A stretch of 64,000 nt of DNA from Dictyophora rubrovolvata (lineage: Eukaryota; Basidiomycota; Agaricomycetes; Phallales; Phallaceae), in contig CP114118.1 of NCBI GenBank assembly GCA_029959195.1, forward strand, positions 2,170,001 through 2,234,000, given 5' to 3'. Numbering within the stretch: position 1 is the first letter of the stretch; each line of letters opens with the position of its first letter. Of the stretch, positions 46,101 through 58,355 are shown piece by piece. The position numbers were made by a program, and so were the translations under genes. Under the pieces are notes generated by a model. The model searched no databases and had not been told where the DNA came from. It was given only the letters and a program-made list of their open reading frames with translations.

Positions 46101-46714
46101 GTGTGTAGCGGCCCTTGTATGGAACGACGATGGCGGGGCGTTATAATTGACAGGACGACCGGGTGTAATTGGGGTAGATAATTGGGAAGGAGAGGAAGAT
46201 GCGGCTGAAGGTGTCGGTGATGGTACATTACGAAAAGGAGGAGGGGGGTTAGCTTCGGTTTGTGTCGTTTGCGCATCAGCGGGAGAACGTGATCGAAAGC
46301 TATTCCCATTTCGCTGGCTAGCTGAAGAAGACGCGTCGGGCTAAGAAATGTTGTTCTCATTTAAACTGGACAGCAAAAAAAAAAAGAGAGAAAAATGTTC
46401 ACTTTTGAAGAGTCTTCCAGCGGCTTTCGTGTACTCTGCCGAGCAGATCGCACAGAAGTTGCACCTGTACTCAGAGTCCTTTTGCGAATAGCTACAGAAT
46501 CTCTGGCTTGCAAAGCGAGATTTCCAGTTCCTCTACGAGACGATGCGGGGGATTTCTGGAGAGACCCAATGTTGACTTTTGCAAGAGAAGCACGAGAAAA
46601 CGAATGTGGTGACTGGGGAGGATTGGGAAGAGGAGACGCAGACTGGGGCGGGGAATGCATCCTGACATCAGAACGTCGGGGACTGATGGGAAGGAGAGCC
46701 ACGGTTGATGACAT
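43191..46714 (-). CDS. Large Ser/Pro-rich protein of unknown function
   Basis: I do not recognise this family. The ATG at 46714 gives MSSTVALLPISPRRSDVRMH; an upstream in-frame codon at 46726 is TTG. A short intron near 46340-46400 joins DSSK to PDASSSASQRNG. The second exon is then open for about 3.1 kb, coding for a protein of about 1150 residues. Composition is dominated by Ser, Pro, Thr and Gln, with likely disorder throughout. More conserved-looking islands are LDLDPDDVNARLRLLVNNSY, YLSPKPSPPSTFKDFFRVGK and the C-terminal coiled helix WDGLVFQHMEAEKDRLRKIA. There is no signal or membrane segment. The very long open exon on this strand, with shorter frames elsewhere, makes the gene call secure though not the function. 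Confidence 0.8.
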
Positions 46715-47750
46715 TCTCTTTGGCAAACACTGAGCGACAATTAATTATGAGCCCGAAGCTGCTGAAGTAGTGAAGCTGAAGCTGAAGACCCGCCCCAGTT
46801 TCTTTTTCACGCACGACCGGACAGGAGGACCTACGAGCGGCCAGGGGAAAAGAATATCCAATTCGCTTTACATAAGCAGTTTTTTAGGCGTTCTGTCAAG
46901 ACAACGTGCGAGGCTATCAGCGCTTACGTAATTGCACACAAAAAAAAAAACAAGACAAGGCTGCAGTGTTTGGCACAGTGTTAATGAATGAATTGAGTTC
47001 AACGCAGCTCGGAATGCACAAGATTTTGGGTTAGAAAGAGCTCTTCCAAATTGAGGAGAATCCGGAACATCTGAGTCAATTAGTGCCCGATACGCACATG
47101 CCATGCTCGGCTCAGTACCAATCATACTGGCACCATTCGAAACTTCGAAGTCGGTCATGCGTTCTCTATGCATTAATGTTCTTAGTTCAGCCCATTTTTT
47201 TTCCAGATTGTGACTCTTCTCGAGGCAATCCGTCTCCACGTGCATCTCTCGTTTTCCGTTAATGAGATCTCTCCTATTACTCTAGTATCTTCTGCAAGTC
47301 GTTATCCTACCAGTACATGCAGGCAGGTTGCAATACGGAGATGATATCATATACGAGGAGTCATTACGGCCCTCAGGCTAGTAGCTCATCAGCAGCTGCG
47401 TATTATAATTTACTATGATCCCTGGCATCTACTTCTCTTCCAGAAGAGACTTACGAGGTTGCCGCAGGGTCTTTTTGAATAATTAATTTAAACAATGACA
47501 TTATTAATTTCCGTCAGTACCTGTCATGCATGTCATGTTCAGCACGTCTCATTTCCTGACGCTTCAATCTACCGCTTGCATACATTCAACGTCGCGTGAC
47601 TCAGCGTGTCACAACTGTCTAGTTGGGCCCTTTCCTTCTACTTCTAGCTTGCCAGCTATTTTCGTTGGTATCTCTAAAATTTGATGCAAATACTAGTTGC
47701 GCCGATTCTGTTTTCGTGAGTGCCAAGTGATTATTGGACACAAGCCGCTT
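46715..47750. other. Long intergenic region, possibly holding a small gene
   Basis: About 1.03 kb lie between two divergent genes. It contains one 125-residue frame at 46868-47245 (minus), listed separately, and AT-rich sequence around 47400-47520. Direct GTGACTCAGCGTGTCAC-like strings occur near 47597-47613. I see no RNA gene. Confidence 0.4.
46868..47245 (-). CDS. Possible small gene, unknown
   Basis: A 125-residue frame begins at a genuine ATG (MHVETDCLEKSHNLEKKWAE). It continues with LRTLMHRERMTDFEVSNG and YRALIDSDVPDSPQFGRALS. The last part (LQPCLVFFFVCNYVS) is hydrophobic and could be read-through of an intron or 3' sequence. Composition up to the Cys-rich end looks coding-like, but I recognise no family, and flanking exons were not found. 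It could equally be a chance frame in the divergent region. Confidence 0.3.
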   Translation of the reverse strand: MHVETDCLEKSHNLEKKWAELRTLMHRERMTDFEVSNGASMIGTEPSMACAYRALIDSDVPDSPQFGRALSNPKSCAFRAALNSIHSLTLCQTLQPCLVFFFVCNYVSADSLARCLDRTPKKLLM

Positions 47751-49586
47751 ATGACATCGCCCCAAACACCAAACCAAGCACCGACAGACGCGACCACACG
47801 TCAAACCACGAACACGACCACGACCACGATCCCACGACTCATTCCCTCTAATCAACATACTTCGGTCACTCCACCACAGTCAACATCCCACCAAGTCGCC
47901 AATACAGGCTCATTGCCCGCCGTGCCACGCCTGCCAATTCCAAAGACCCTCCCTAGAACCAGCCGCCTCCTATCACTTGCCAAAGTCGACAAGGAGAACT
48001 GGAAAAAGGCAAAACAATCACAGAATGTCCAGGCAGATGTTTCGAAAGTACAGAATATACAGGCACCATCTATGGGAACACGGCCTGGCCCATCGTCTTC
48101 TGAATTGGCAACTCCTAGTAGAATGGCTCCCGATAAGCCTGTAAAACCAAGCCTAGTTTCGAGCCCACACCGCTCCCTCGCGGCAGGTACCTCAACCAAA
48201 GTGATTAACGGCGTCAAGCCTGACGAGATCATAACCTCGCATGCATCGTCACTCAGCCTGCCTTCCCAGGTACCATGTTCGCATTCAGCTCGATCTCCAG
48301 CAGTGATGAAAAATGGAGAGATCATGGCAGGACCCTCCCAGCCGGCCTTATCTAAACTCCCAGAACCCACGTCGATGGTAAGCCATTTATCTTATCCGTG
48401 AAATCAATACGAATAAGAATCCTCCCTCCAGCATTCCGAAAGGAATGTAGTCGAGAAGAAACAAACAGCCGATCTTTCAAAACCTAATCATATCTTCAAG
48501 TTCGCTAAAAAGGAAAAGGATGGTTTGGTAAACGGCTTTAAAGACTATCTTGTGTCGTCAAACATTGAGACGCGAGAAGAATCCGCGAGTCAGATAGCTG
48601 CTCAGTTCGTCAACGTCATGCAAGATTTTATATCTCCGAGATCTGAGACCGTTAAAGGATTATTTATGTCGAACGCATTTGATGGCCCATCATCTTCCTT
48701 CTCTGATCCTATTCCGAAGCCACATTTGAAAAGAGCCCGGTCACCCAGCGATGATCGTGATGATGGAAGACCGCTTACACGGCTAAAACTCAACTCAGAA
48801 AAGCGCACCACCATTACAGATGGTGATCGTCACACAACCTCGAGCCCATATCCACTTTTGGCAGGAACCTCGTCCCAGACTTATTCTCATCGTCCGGATG
48901 CTGTTAGGGAAATTCGATTTTGTTACCCTCCTAACGGTCCATTCCGTCATGATATGACGTTTGAGTTTGAAGGGGATGAGCTCACTCTATTACGCCGCTG
49001 GGCTAATCGCCATAATGCTTTTGAGTAAGTGACAGTTCATTCTACGGTGCGGTATAAGCTGACCAAGCTCTTTAGCCCGTCCCTTCCTTGTTTAAGTTGT
49101 ACTTTAGCGTGTGTTGCATTACCTGACTTGGCCAATTATCCTAAAGATAAATCTCGAGAAGATATTACCGACAGTCTCGCTATTGAATGGCCTCAAGAAG
49201 GTGGTTTTCTTATAACATTGCGCGGTGATAACAGTGTTCCCATCTCCCTTCCTATAGCCCCACCACCTTTAGTAAGTACCAGTTTTACATCTCAAAATAG
49301 TTTTCAATGCATTTGACATGTATTTTAATTGCAGATCCGCAATTTTGAACCAATAGATTTAACATCTTACCTCAAACTAAAGACTAATATTACTCTCACT
49401 TCCGCCCGAGATTATTCCAAGTATGCGCTTGTTTTTAGAGTACATGCACCCACACAATCGCAGCTACGACAATTTCATCAAGCGTCCTCAATTTCATCCC
49501 CGGCATCCGATGCTTGGGCTAATCTCCGGCTTATAGACCGTCCCATATCTCCTGTCAGGCAACTCTTTACCGATTTATCACTATAA
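47751..49586 (+). CDS. Hypothetical protein, conserved-looking C-terminal region
   Basis: I do not recognise this family. The ATG at 47751 gives MTSPQTPNQAPTDATTRQTT; the frame upstream only offers TTG. The first third is Thr/Ser/Pro-rich and disordered (RLPIPKTLPRTSRLLSLAKV). An ordered helical part follows after an intron (FKDYLVSSNIETREESASQI, AAQFVNVMQDFISPRSETVK). The C-terminal part looks folded: VREIRFCYPPNGPFRHDMTF, LTLLRRWANRHNAFE, DSLAIEWPQEGGFLITLRGD, and IRNFEPIDLTSYLKLKTNIT. It ends RPISPVRQLFTDLSL and TAA (49584-49586). The beta-rich end and KK/KR patches suggest a nuclear protein, but this is a guess. Confidence 0.75.
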
Positions 49587-49943
49587 ACTCCATTCTACCC
49601 GTATTCAAGCGCCTCAATTTTGCCCGTCGTCGTTGCATCTCGATTTCACTGTTTGTATCTTTTATTCACACATCATGTATCGTTATCGTCATTGTTGCTG
49701 AGCTGCTTTCTCCCTGTTTTCTTTCTATTGGATAGTCAAATATAGGGTAATGATTTTAAGATAATTACCGTGCATCCATAAAATACAAATGTCAATTACT
49801 TTACGTTCAAAGCTGGCAGTGTAAGCACCAATAACAACGTCCAGTAGTTGTAAAAGCCATAGTTAGACACCTTTGACAAGTAAAAAGCCGCCGAAAAACC
49901 CCAGCAGTCCAAAGGCTATATTGCCAAAATAAAAAAACAAGTT
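49587..49943. other. Convergent intergenic region
   Basis: About 360 bp lie between convergent genes. It is T-rich and AT-rich, as expected for two 3' UTRs. No gene or structured RNA was seen. Confidence 0.55.
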
Positions 49944-51438
49944 TTATGCCGGAACAGAAACTCGGCTAGTTTTCGTTCGATTATTCTCTTTTTCACTACC
50001 AGATGCAATACTTGAAGAAGTGGAAGTAACAGAAGAAGATCGGCGATGGTGGTTAGGACGCGATACGGAACTCGATGGGGCTCCATTAACGGTTTTCAAA
50101 TAGTGCCGTGTTGAAGATTGCGCTTTAGGGGTTGCTTGATGATGAAAGTTGATCGAGGGGTTTAGAGACGGTCCACTTATGGGAAGACCGATCTTATTAG
50201 GCTTCACAGTTGTCAAATCTTCCGCGACATCGGCCTTTATGCTTGTTGCTTGACTTGAGTGAGACATGCCGATTGCGGAGCTTGGTCGCGGACGACGCAG
50301 AGGAGTTGTAAAGCCCAACGATCTACGACGACTGGAGGACGACTCTGAAACGGCAGAGATACGAGAATGCGCCGGTGTTGAGCCTGCAGTACCTTTGACT
50401 TGTAATCTACGTTTCATCTAAGATTTTTTTTTTTAAAAAAAAAGCCATCAGTCTACAGAATTTACCATAAACAATTGAACATACCAGTTCTAGCTCTTGT
50501 TGCTTGGCATCCAGCGCCATATTGAGACCAGCTTTATCCTCTTGATGTTGTTGATTCTGCTTGTTCAATTGGACAATCTTGACCTCTTTATCAGCACTCT
50601 CCTGTTTCAATACATGAACCTGTCTTCGCAATTGTTCGATTTCATTCGTAAGATGGGTCGTCTGTTCTTGAAGTGTACGTATTGCAACGTCTCTTTCGGC
50701 TTTCTCTTTAATCGCAAGCTCCAGCTGCAATTTCGTCATAGCCTCCTGCTGCTCTAGTTCGTTATAAAGTCGTTTCTGTTCGTCCATCGCACAAGTATGT
50801 TCCCGAGCTGCGGATGAATTTTGAGAGCGTAACTCCCCAGCTTCGAGTTCGCTTTCAATAATGCGCATTCGCGCTTCCTCCAACTCTGCATCTCGTTTCC
50901 GTAACAATCCTTCAAGACGGGAAGTATTGTCTAGAGTATACTGGCGTTCTTGGTTGAGCAGTCCAACTTCGGCTTCTTTACTCTTCAGTTGTTGAGTCAA
51001 CTCTTCAATTTGCTGCTCCACAAAAGTATCCTGACGGTCATTGTTGCTTTGACTACCACTCTCGTCGTCTTCGCCGGCAGGAGCGTCCGAAGTTCGACTT
51101 TCCTCCCGACTTCGTTCTAGCTCTTCCTCCAGCCCACGACAGAGTTTTTCCAGCCTAGCAATGGTAGAACCCATGGATTTGTTAGACATCTGCCTATTCT
51201 CCAATTCCGCACAATATTGAACGATCACTTCTTCGGAGTATTTAAGTCGCGTCTGCAGCATCGAAACGAGCTCATCTCGGGCCTCTATATCCACTTCATA
51301 TTGACAGTTTATTGCTTGCTGAAGCTTGAGTTGTTCCCTAAGAGAATTAACAAGTTCAGAATAAGCGGTGGGTTCGGCCGTCATCGAATGTAACTGCGAC
51401 CGCGCGAAGGCCAATAAGTAGCAGTTTACATGTAACAT
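49944..51438 (-). CDS. Long coiled-coil protein of unknown function
   Basis: The ATG at 51438 gives MLHVNCYLLAFARSQLHSM; a second Met at 51384 (MTAEPTAYSELVNSLREQLK) is an equally good start and better matches the heptad pattern that follows. The first exon of about 1 kb is a nearly unbroken coiled coil rich in Glu, Gln, Leu and Arg (ARLEKLCRGLEEELERSREE, ELTQQLKSKEAEVGLLNQER, TIEIEQLRRQVHVLKQES-type repeats). An intron with a T/A-rich end joins QELEL to MKRRLQVKGTAGSTPAHSR. The C-terminus is basic and Ser-rich (HRRSSSVTSTSSSIASGSEK). It may act at spindle, septum or Golgi, but no family motif decides this. ACGCGT lies just upstream at 51448-51453. Confidence 0.72.
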
Positions 51439-51644
51439 AACGGCGTAACGCGTTGTTGGACGTTGACCATGTGACCCAAAATGCGGCTTAGATAATCACT
51501 ACGCTAGGCCGAAAGACAACGAATGTGTCCATAACAGTAAGATATTAGCGAAACTAATGAAGGGTAATATAATATATAACAAAAAAAGTATTTTTCGTTA
51601 AAAAGCAAATAACGTCCTTAAGCTCTGGGGCTTTAACCATTTGC

Positions 51645-53499
51645 TCATTTTCCGATACTATCATAAGTTGGAGGAATTTCGTCTAAACGAATGGATTCAG
51701 AATTGGGTACACGACCAGCGTCCCGATGAACAAGTACGCCAGGTGAGGCATTTCGGGTAGGTGAATTAGTGCGCGGTGTCGTATCATTATTGACTACTTC
51801 AGAATGTCCAGAGTTCTGCCTTGATGGATTGGCAACACGAAGGGGGCCAGCAATACCTCCATATCCAAGCGGATTTGGGGATCCGGGTGATCCATTTGGA
51901 AGAGGGGGACTAGGTGGTGGGTTCGCGATGACATATGGATTGGCAATAGCATATGCAGCTTGTTTCCCGCTTGCACTAGAGCTCGATTGTACACTAGCCG
52001 CTCCCGCCGCCGGCGTGCTCGGAGGGTATGATTGCGCTGATGCACCGGATGTACCGGTCGATGCGGTACGTGAACCGCCAAAGGCTTCACGATCCTTAGA
52101 GGGACGAGCTGCGACTCCCGCACCTGCAGAATCGAGAAGATAGGCACCTGATCCAGTGTCAGATCCTGTATAATGTGTTATTGTGGAGGCAGAAAGAGAA
52201 GTATTATGTGCAGGACGATACTGCTGTTGCTGGCCATAATATCCTTGTGGCTGTAGATGAGGTTGTTGTTGCTGCTGCTGGACAAATTGCCCACGAGGAT
52301 CGAAGTACGTTTGTTGCTGCGGATACATTCCAGGAGGTGGAGAAACACCACCACGACCCGGCAGAACGAACGGTTCTACATGAACGCCTGGAACATCACC
52401 TGTTGTAGCGGGTTGGTTAAATGACGTTTGTCTCAATTCGTCACGGCTTGGACGGCTGGGCGGTGGTGGTGGTGGCGGTGGGGCTGGATCAGGGTCATCC
52501 CTATATTGACTGGCGCCATACAATCCCGGAGCAGACGTAGTTCGATCAGGGTCGAAATTTCCGTCGAAATCATCTTTCCAGCTATTGCGTCTACGTCGGA
52601 CACAAAACGCAATCACAAGTGCTAGTAAAATTAAACCGGCGACACCTCCAACAGTTGCGCCAACAATGGTTGCAGTAGGTGGGCTGCTACTGGCTGCACT
52701 TGACGTATGGCCCGTGGACGTAAGCACAGGCACTAGACCCGACGAAGTACTAGTAATTGTCTCTATGGAGCCCTGGCTATTCGTCTCTCTGAGCCAAGAA
52801 AAAAAAGATTTTAGAATTTTTAGAATCCGAGTGTTTTCGACGAGAATACGAACGTTAGAGTGACTAGAACAGTTGTACTACTCGATTGACTGATAGCGCC
52901 AGCAGCAGAAGTAGGAGGTGGGGATGTAGACGAATTAGAACCGGATGAGGCTGGCGAGCTACCTGAAGAAGAGCCTGCGTTACTATTGCTTGACGACGAA
53001 GGAGGCGGTGGCGGTGGCGTCGATGAGGACGACGGCCCTGACGACGTGCTCGAGGAAGAACTCGAGATCGACGAGGATGAGCTCGATGATGGAGGAGGTG
53101 GGGGTGGGGTGCTGCTGCTTCCGCCCCCACTGTTCGCTGGTGGAGTCGAGGAGGGTGATGGAGCGTTTCCACTTGTAGCAGGAGGCGGCTCTTTTGGTGT
53201 TGGTATTGGTGTCAAAGACGAGGGAGGCGATGCCGACAATGAGGAATCAACGGAAGACGATGGCATTGGTAGAAACGAGAGTGAAGGAATTTTGGAGAGG
53301 AAGCGAGAGAAAGAAAAAAGATGAATTTTAAAAGTGCGAAAACCACGTTGTAAAAATAAGCCATCAATAAATGACAACCGAAATAACTAGACTTACGTTG
53401 ACTGCCTGATGTGTCGGAGGGGCCCTGTCTGGGATGAATTTGAACAAAATGTCCTCCAAACATTAGAGGCTCAGTGCGCTCAAACTTCTCCTTAGACAT
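51645..53499 (-). CDS. Single-pass membrane protein with Ser/Pro-rich ectodomain
   Basis: The layout resembles fungal cell-wall sensors. A Ser/Pro-rich region (PPPPPPSSSSSSSISSSSSS and similar runs) is followed by one membrane segment (TIVGATVGGVAGLILLALVI) with stop-transfer Arg residues (CVRRRRNSWKDDF). A long cytosolic tail follows with a Pro run, Gln-rich segments (RGQFVQQQQQQPHLQPQGYY) and the end SIRLDEIPPTYDSIGK, whose PPTY is a possible WW/Nedd4-type (PPxY-like) site. The 5' end is uncertain. An exon at 53499 (MSKEKFERTEPLMFGGHFV) could join by a roughly 200-nt intron, or translation could begin at 53266 (MPSSSVDSSLS). I saw no classical signal peptide in either version. The stop is at 51647-51645. 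Confidence 0.68.
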
Positions 53500-53677
53500 G
53501 GCTGAGGAGAGGGAAGAGAGATTGGGACGGCATAATGAGCGCTTAACTCAGGTGGTGCACTCAGATCGAACGATTCCCGAAGTAACAGTTTAGCGCCCAA
53601 TGTGACGGGCAACCACATAGTAGCTGACATTAATGATCTCTAACTAATAATTAAATTATATCACAATCTCTAGTTAT

Positions 53678-55661
53678 TTATTTCTTCCGCTTGTTTAAAA
53701 CTTTGGCAACGGCATTCTTAATCACATTCGCGGTCTTCTCCACCTCCTTCCTTGTGAGAGCGTTTGTCATAGCAATCTTGATTTCAGGCCGCGGTTCGAC
53801 AATCTCCTGTCCCCGGAGCCTCTTCGCACGGGTAATGAGTACGCCTTGACTGAGTGCCTCGTCCACAATTTCCTGCAGAATTCTTTCCTCATTCTCGATG
53901 TCAAATTGCATCGGGCTCCCGGGTAAAACCGATTGCGGGTTTGACAGTTTTGGCAGTTGACCTAACGTCAAGTTAACCTTTCTTCGCAGCCCAATCGGAG
54001 ATGGCGGCGGCATAGCCCCCTTGACTTCTCCCCCAGTTAGTTGGATGTGGATCAGGGGCGATGCAGGATGGGATGGTATATGTATCCCCTCGACTTTGTC
54101 TATGATTGATCGGAAAATGCATGTGTTTTCATGTAGTGTTGTCAATTTTGTAGGGTTATGTGTGAGAATATGAATGCCCTCAGAGGCGCTGACAGCTAGC
54201 AGTGCTGGCATCGCAGCGGAGAACACGAACGAGGTGCCGTTAATGCGCTGTAGACGACAACAAACCAAGCTTAATAATGTGGCACTGTCTTTCGACAAAA
54301 GAAGTTATACTTTACCTGATGGTCAACAACGTGCTTTGTTCCAGCGCAGAAACCACCAGTCGCACAAAGGCCAATAGCGAGAGAACCCACTAGTAGATCA
54401 ACGTCCGTAGCCTGAATTCAAAATTCACATTAGCCTGGTGAGGCTAGTACAACACCTGAGCACTAAAGGCGATCTTACCGGTACATTGTACAGCTCCGTT
54501 AAACCCCGCCCGGTCCTGCCAACAGTCCCAAACGACATGCTTTCATCTAGGCACAGACGGAACTTGTACTTGTGTTTCAGTGCAATCTTGGTTAGATCGA
54601 CATCGTGTCAGCCCATATCACATCTCCAGATGCCATCGGAGGGGCTTACAATCTTGGGCAAATCAATCATAGCGCCGTCATTCTCAAATATACCCTCTGT
54701 CACAATAAAGCGACGCGTTAAAGGCAGCCGCTTTTTGACCCGTTCTCGCTCAACGCTTTCCAACACATCCTCTAGACTCTTCACGTCGTTATGGTCGTAC
54801 CACCGTACTGTAGACCGGGACACTTGTATGCCCTTGTGCACAGCGAAATTAACACCTCGGTCCGCGACTATGATGTCTCCACGCTTGCAAAAGGCTGGGA
54901 TGACGGATGAAATGGTGGAGAATGCTTGCGAATAAATAATGGCCGATTCCGTGCCCAGGAACGAAGCAATGTTCTGTTCCAAATCCATGTGAACATCTGA
55001 AGGATAACAATTAACCAACTACAAAAAGTGAGATTTTAAATTTTCGTACCAATGGTGCCATAGAATCCGGGAGGGCCACAACTTCCGACACCATATTTCC
55101 TTAATATCTCGATTGCTTTTGCGGTGATTCTTTCGTCCCCTGCCAGACCAGTGAAATTATAACTGGCAAGATTTAAAACCTGCTTTCCACCATTGTTGAC
55201 AAGTCTGGGTTTCGGACCACTGGAGCCTTGGATTATGGGTAGATTCGCCAGTTCAGCAACTTCGTTGCTACCGAGGGGCTGAACCAAAGGCTCTGGTATC
55301 CACTCATCTACGAGTTCGTCGACTTCCTGTTAGCAATGTGTCATTGAGAGCCGTCAATATTGAATCGTCGACAAGAGAAGAGGGAAAAAGCTGAAATCAC
55401 CTTTTCGCTCAATTTAACATAATTCTCTTCACCGCTCCTCGTACGACTCTGCAAAAGAGTACGAATTGCCCAAAGGACCAGCAGAATTTCAAGGATCGTA
55501 CGACCGGGGTCGTCTCTGTGCGAGGAGCGAATATATCGCCCAATCATGGCAGAACCGGGTATCTTGTTCCATGTTCCCTCAGCAAGGGCATAAGATGATT
55601 GTAAGAATGCGAAGACTGGGGCGAGCGCAGGGTTTATGGATGGAGTCGGAAGGTCGGTCAT
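53678..55661 (-). CDS. LCB1: Serine palmitoyltransferase subunit 1
   Basis: LCB1 pairs with LCB2 to condense serine and palmitoyl-CoA, the first step of sphingolipid synthesis, in the ER. The ATG at 55661 gives [20 protein letters not shown]; a longer start at 55733 is possible but reads as a hydrophobic 5' extension. A membrane segment ([17 protein letters not shown]) precedes the alpha-oxoamine synthase fold: [57 protein letters not shown] and [23 protein letters not shown]1 subunits lack the PLP lysine, which fits here. The C-terminal block ([36 protein letters not shown]-type end) stops at 53680-53678. Introns are short. Confidence 0.93.
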
Positions 55662-56521
55662 TGAGTTGTAGTGGTCACTAGTATGTCCCTGAAGATGAAA
55701 GAACAGTATTGGAAACAAGAGATGCGAAAGCAAAGAGCGATGTGAGTGCGAATGTACTTTGCTTTACGTGTCTACTGCCCCTGCCTTTGAAGTTGAAGTT
55801 AGCTTTCCTTGGGGTTTCGGCGCAGTCTTTTTGGTCTTTATCGGGCGCTTCTGACGCTGGTATGACAAATCGGCGACGGACGACTATCGTCACGAAGCGC
55901 GCGCCGACTACTTACTATTCGAGGCCCGGAATGATCATCATGATGTGCACACCGCGCGAGACTACGCGCCACGGCAATGGAATTTCAAAAAGGCTGACAT
56001 TTCTCCGTCCAAGGCAGTTTGTTACTTGTCGCATTCTCTATCGCATCACTTTCAAGTGAAGCCAGTTTTATTCTGGCCCTTCGACGATTGATGTTTAACC
56101 AGTCAGATGACAATCTTGTGTGCTGCTGCAATCAGCGGCTGAAGTTTGCCAAATTCTTTGGGGTTTTAACTTTCGGCAAGTGTCCTGTGCGACACGGATC
56201 CTGACGAGACTTTCCGCAGGTCAAAGATGACTGAATTCTCATCATTTTACTCGAGTGCCCTCTGCTCATTTTTGGATTTGGAAGATCACCGAAAGAGACC
56301 TTATCTGTGTGCTGTGCTGAATACAAGGCCTATAGTAATGCGTGTTTATCAATTCATCCTTCCAACGCTAGCTTTTGACTATATTTATTAGACTTATAGA
56401 GCATATCTTCATGTCAAACAAACAAAAAAAAAACAGCTTCAAAAAATGGAATATCTAGATACAGCGCATATATATCTATGCAGGGTGCAGACGGAAGCTG
56501 CTTTTGAAATGCAGACACCTT
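55662..56521. other. Intergenic region between LCB1 and ILV5
   Basis: About 860 bp separate LCB1 from ILV5, both minus. It should contain the LCB1 promoter and ILV5 3' end. Open frames on both strands (for example 55709-56059 plus) have low-complexity or unbiased composition and no conserved motif. No RNA gene or repeat was seen. Confidence 0.5.
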
Positions 56522-58158
56522 TTACTCGCCTTTGTAATCGGGACGTAAAGAGCGAACGACTTTGCCTGATTAATCGCAAATTAACGTCTGCACATACATA
56601 CAAACATGCAATTCAGAAATACTCTTACCTGCACGCCATATCTCTTGGCTATCGATCTCAGCAAGCTCACGAGCGAGATCTTGCCGGTAGGTCTTTCTGC
56701 CATTGAATTCGAGAGACTTGCGAGTTTCAGTCCCGTCCTTTACACTTTGGTAGAGCTTTTCAAAGATTGGGACATTAGCCTTTTCGAAGATGGGTGCCCA
56801 GTCTAAAGCACCCCGGCGGGCAGTGGTTGAGCAAGCCGCATACATGTAGTCCTAATATGCTTGATGAGCAAACACAATCTCGGCAAATTTTTAAAATAGG
56901 ATAATTACCATTCTGAGAAAATGGGAATTTTAGATGGCTATCAATAATTAAAGAAATGCACGTACCCCTTTTCACCAATGAGAGGATAGAGAGACTGTGT
57001 TGCTTCTTCAACGGTTTCGTTGAATGCTTCGGAAGGCGTATGTCCATTTTTTCGCAAAACCTATGACGCCATCATTGAAGAAGATGAGCGTATCAGAATT
57101 CAGGATATACACACTTGGTATTGGGCCAAGAAAAGACCCTCTTATATGCACTATCAGCGTGAAACAGTATGCTCCCTAAGTTATTGACTTACGAATAGCA
57201 CCCATAAGCTGAAAAGGATGTAAATTCAGGACACAATGAAAACGAGTCGTATACCACTTACAACACCACGTTCGCCGTACAAGTCCGAGTAAACTTCCTT
57301 TTCAAAAGTAGTCTCATAAAGGTATCCAGAGCCGATGCCGATGCCAAGGGCAATAGCCTTCTCTTTCGCCTTTCCACTGACATCTTGCCAAACGGCGACA
57401 CTGGAGTTGATACCACGGCCTTCTTTGAATAGAGTACGGACGGTTCTTCCCGAACCCTTTGGAGCGACAAGAATGACATCAACGTCGGGGGGAGGAATAA
57501 CATTAGTATCGTTCTTGTAGACAACAGAGAATCCGTGACTGAAATAGAGTGTTTTGCCCTTGGTGATGAGAGGTGCCACAGTAGACCAGGTAGCAGACTG
57601 AGCAGCATCAGAAAGCAAATTCATGATAATTGTACCACGTTGAATTGCTTCCTCGATAGAGAACAGGGTCTCCCCGGGGACCTAAAGAGATGCAAGTGAG
57701 CTTCTCCTCCTCCACCTCTGATGGTGTACGACAACCTACCCATCCATCTTCGATGGCTTGCTGCCAGCTTTCGCCGTCTTTACGCACGCCAACAATGACA
57801 TTCAGGCCATTATCGCGAGCATTGAGACCTTGACCATGTCCTTGGGAGCCATAACCAATGAGAGCTAAAGTATCATTTTTAAAATATTCTTGTAATTTTG
57901 GCAATGGCCAGTCGTTTCGTTCATAGACGACTTCTTCTGTGCCAGCAAAATTAAGCGTCTTTATACCACGAACAAACTACAACAACGTCAATAAAAACAG
58001 GGGAAAGAAAAAAAACTGCGTGCCTGTGTAGGCGCAACACGCCGAGCTGTCTGGACAGTCGACTTTGACAACGCCGAGAATGGACGAGCGGCGACGCCAA
58101 TGGCACGTGGTGCATTGCGGAGAGCGACTCGAGCAGAACGGGAGACAAGAGCGGACAT
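56522..58158 (-). CDS. ILV5: Ketol-acid reductoisomerase, mitochondrial
   Basis: ILV5 performs the NADPH-dependent isomeroreduction step of valine and isoleucine synthesis in mitochondria. The ATG at 58158 gives [20 protein letters not shown], an Arg/Ser-rich presequence. The mature enzyme carries the Rossmann motif [20 protein letters not shown], then [17 protein letters not shown] and [20 protein letters not shown]. The catalytic helical domain follows with [20 protein letters not shown] and GERG. The last exon, after an intron whose acceptor is at GCAATTAATCAG-type sequence, reads [14 protein letters not shown] (TAA 56524-56522), matching fungal Ilv5 ends. An alternative acceptor 24 bases earlier in the intron would give an unrelated tail and is rejected. 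No defects seen. Confidence 0.94.
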
Positions 58159-58355
58159 GGCTGCAGGGAGACAAGTTTGAGTGTCCCCAAAAAATGACTT
58201 GGGCCTAGGTTATGTACTGGCGCTCGTTTAGCGACATGCTATTGGGCTCGGAGAAGTCAAACTGAGTTGCACTTTTTCCCACGCTCGGTGTCACTTCAAG
58301 TCAGTGCCGTCAAGTCGCGCACGTCGTCACCGTTTGCCTTTTTACCTCGGCTTTG

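Noticed and set aside
51769-52143. Gly-rich plus-strand frame opposite the membrane protein
   Set aside because: It is the antisense shadow of a Pro/Ala/Ser-rich coding region; base composition alone explains the long frame.
55709-56059. Plus-strand frame of 116 residues upstream of LCB1
   Set aside because: It overlaps the LCB1 promoter and possible N-terminal extension on the other strand, shows no family motif, and its composition is not coding-like.
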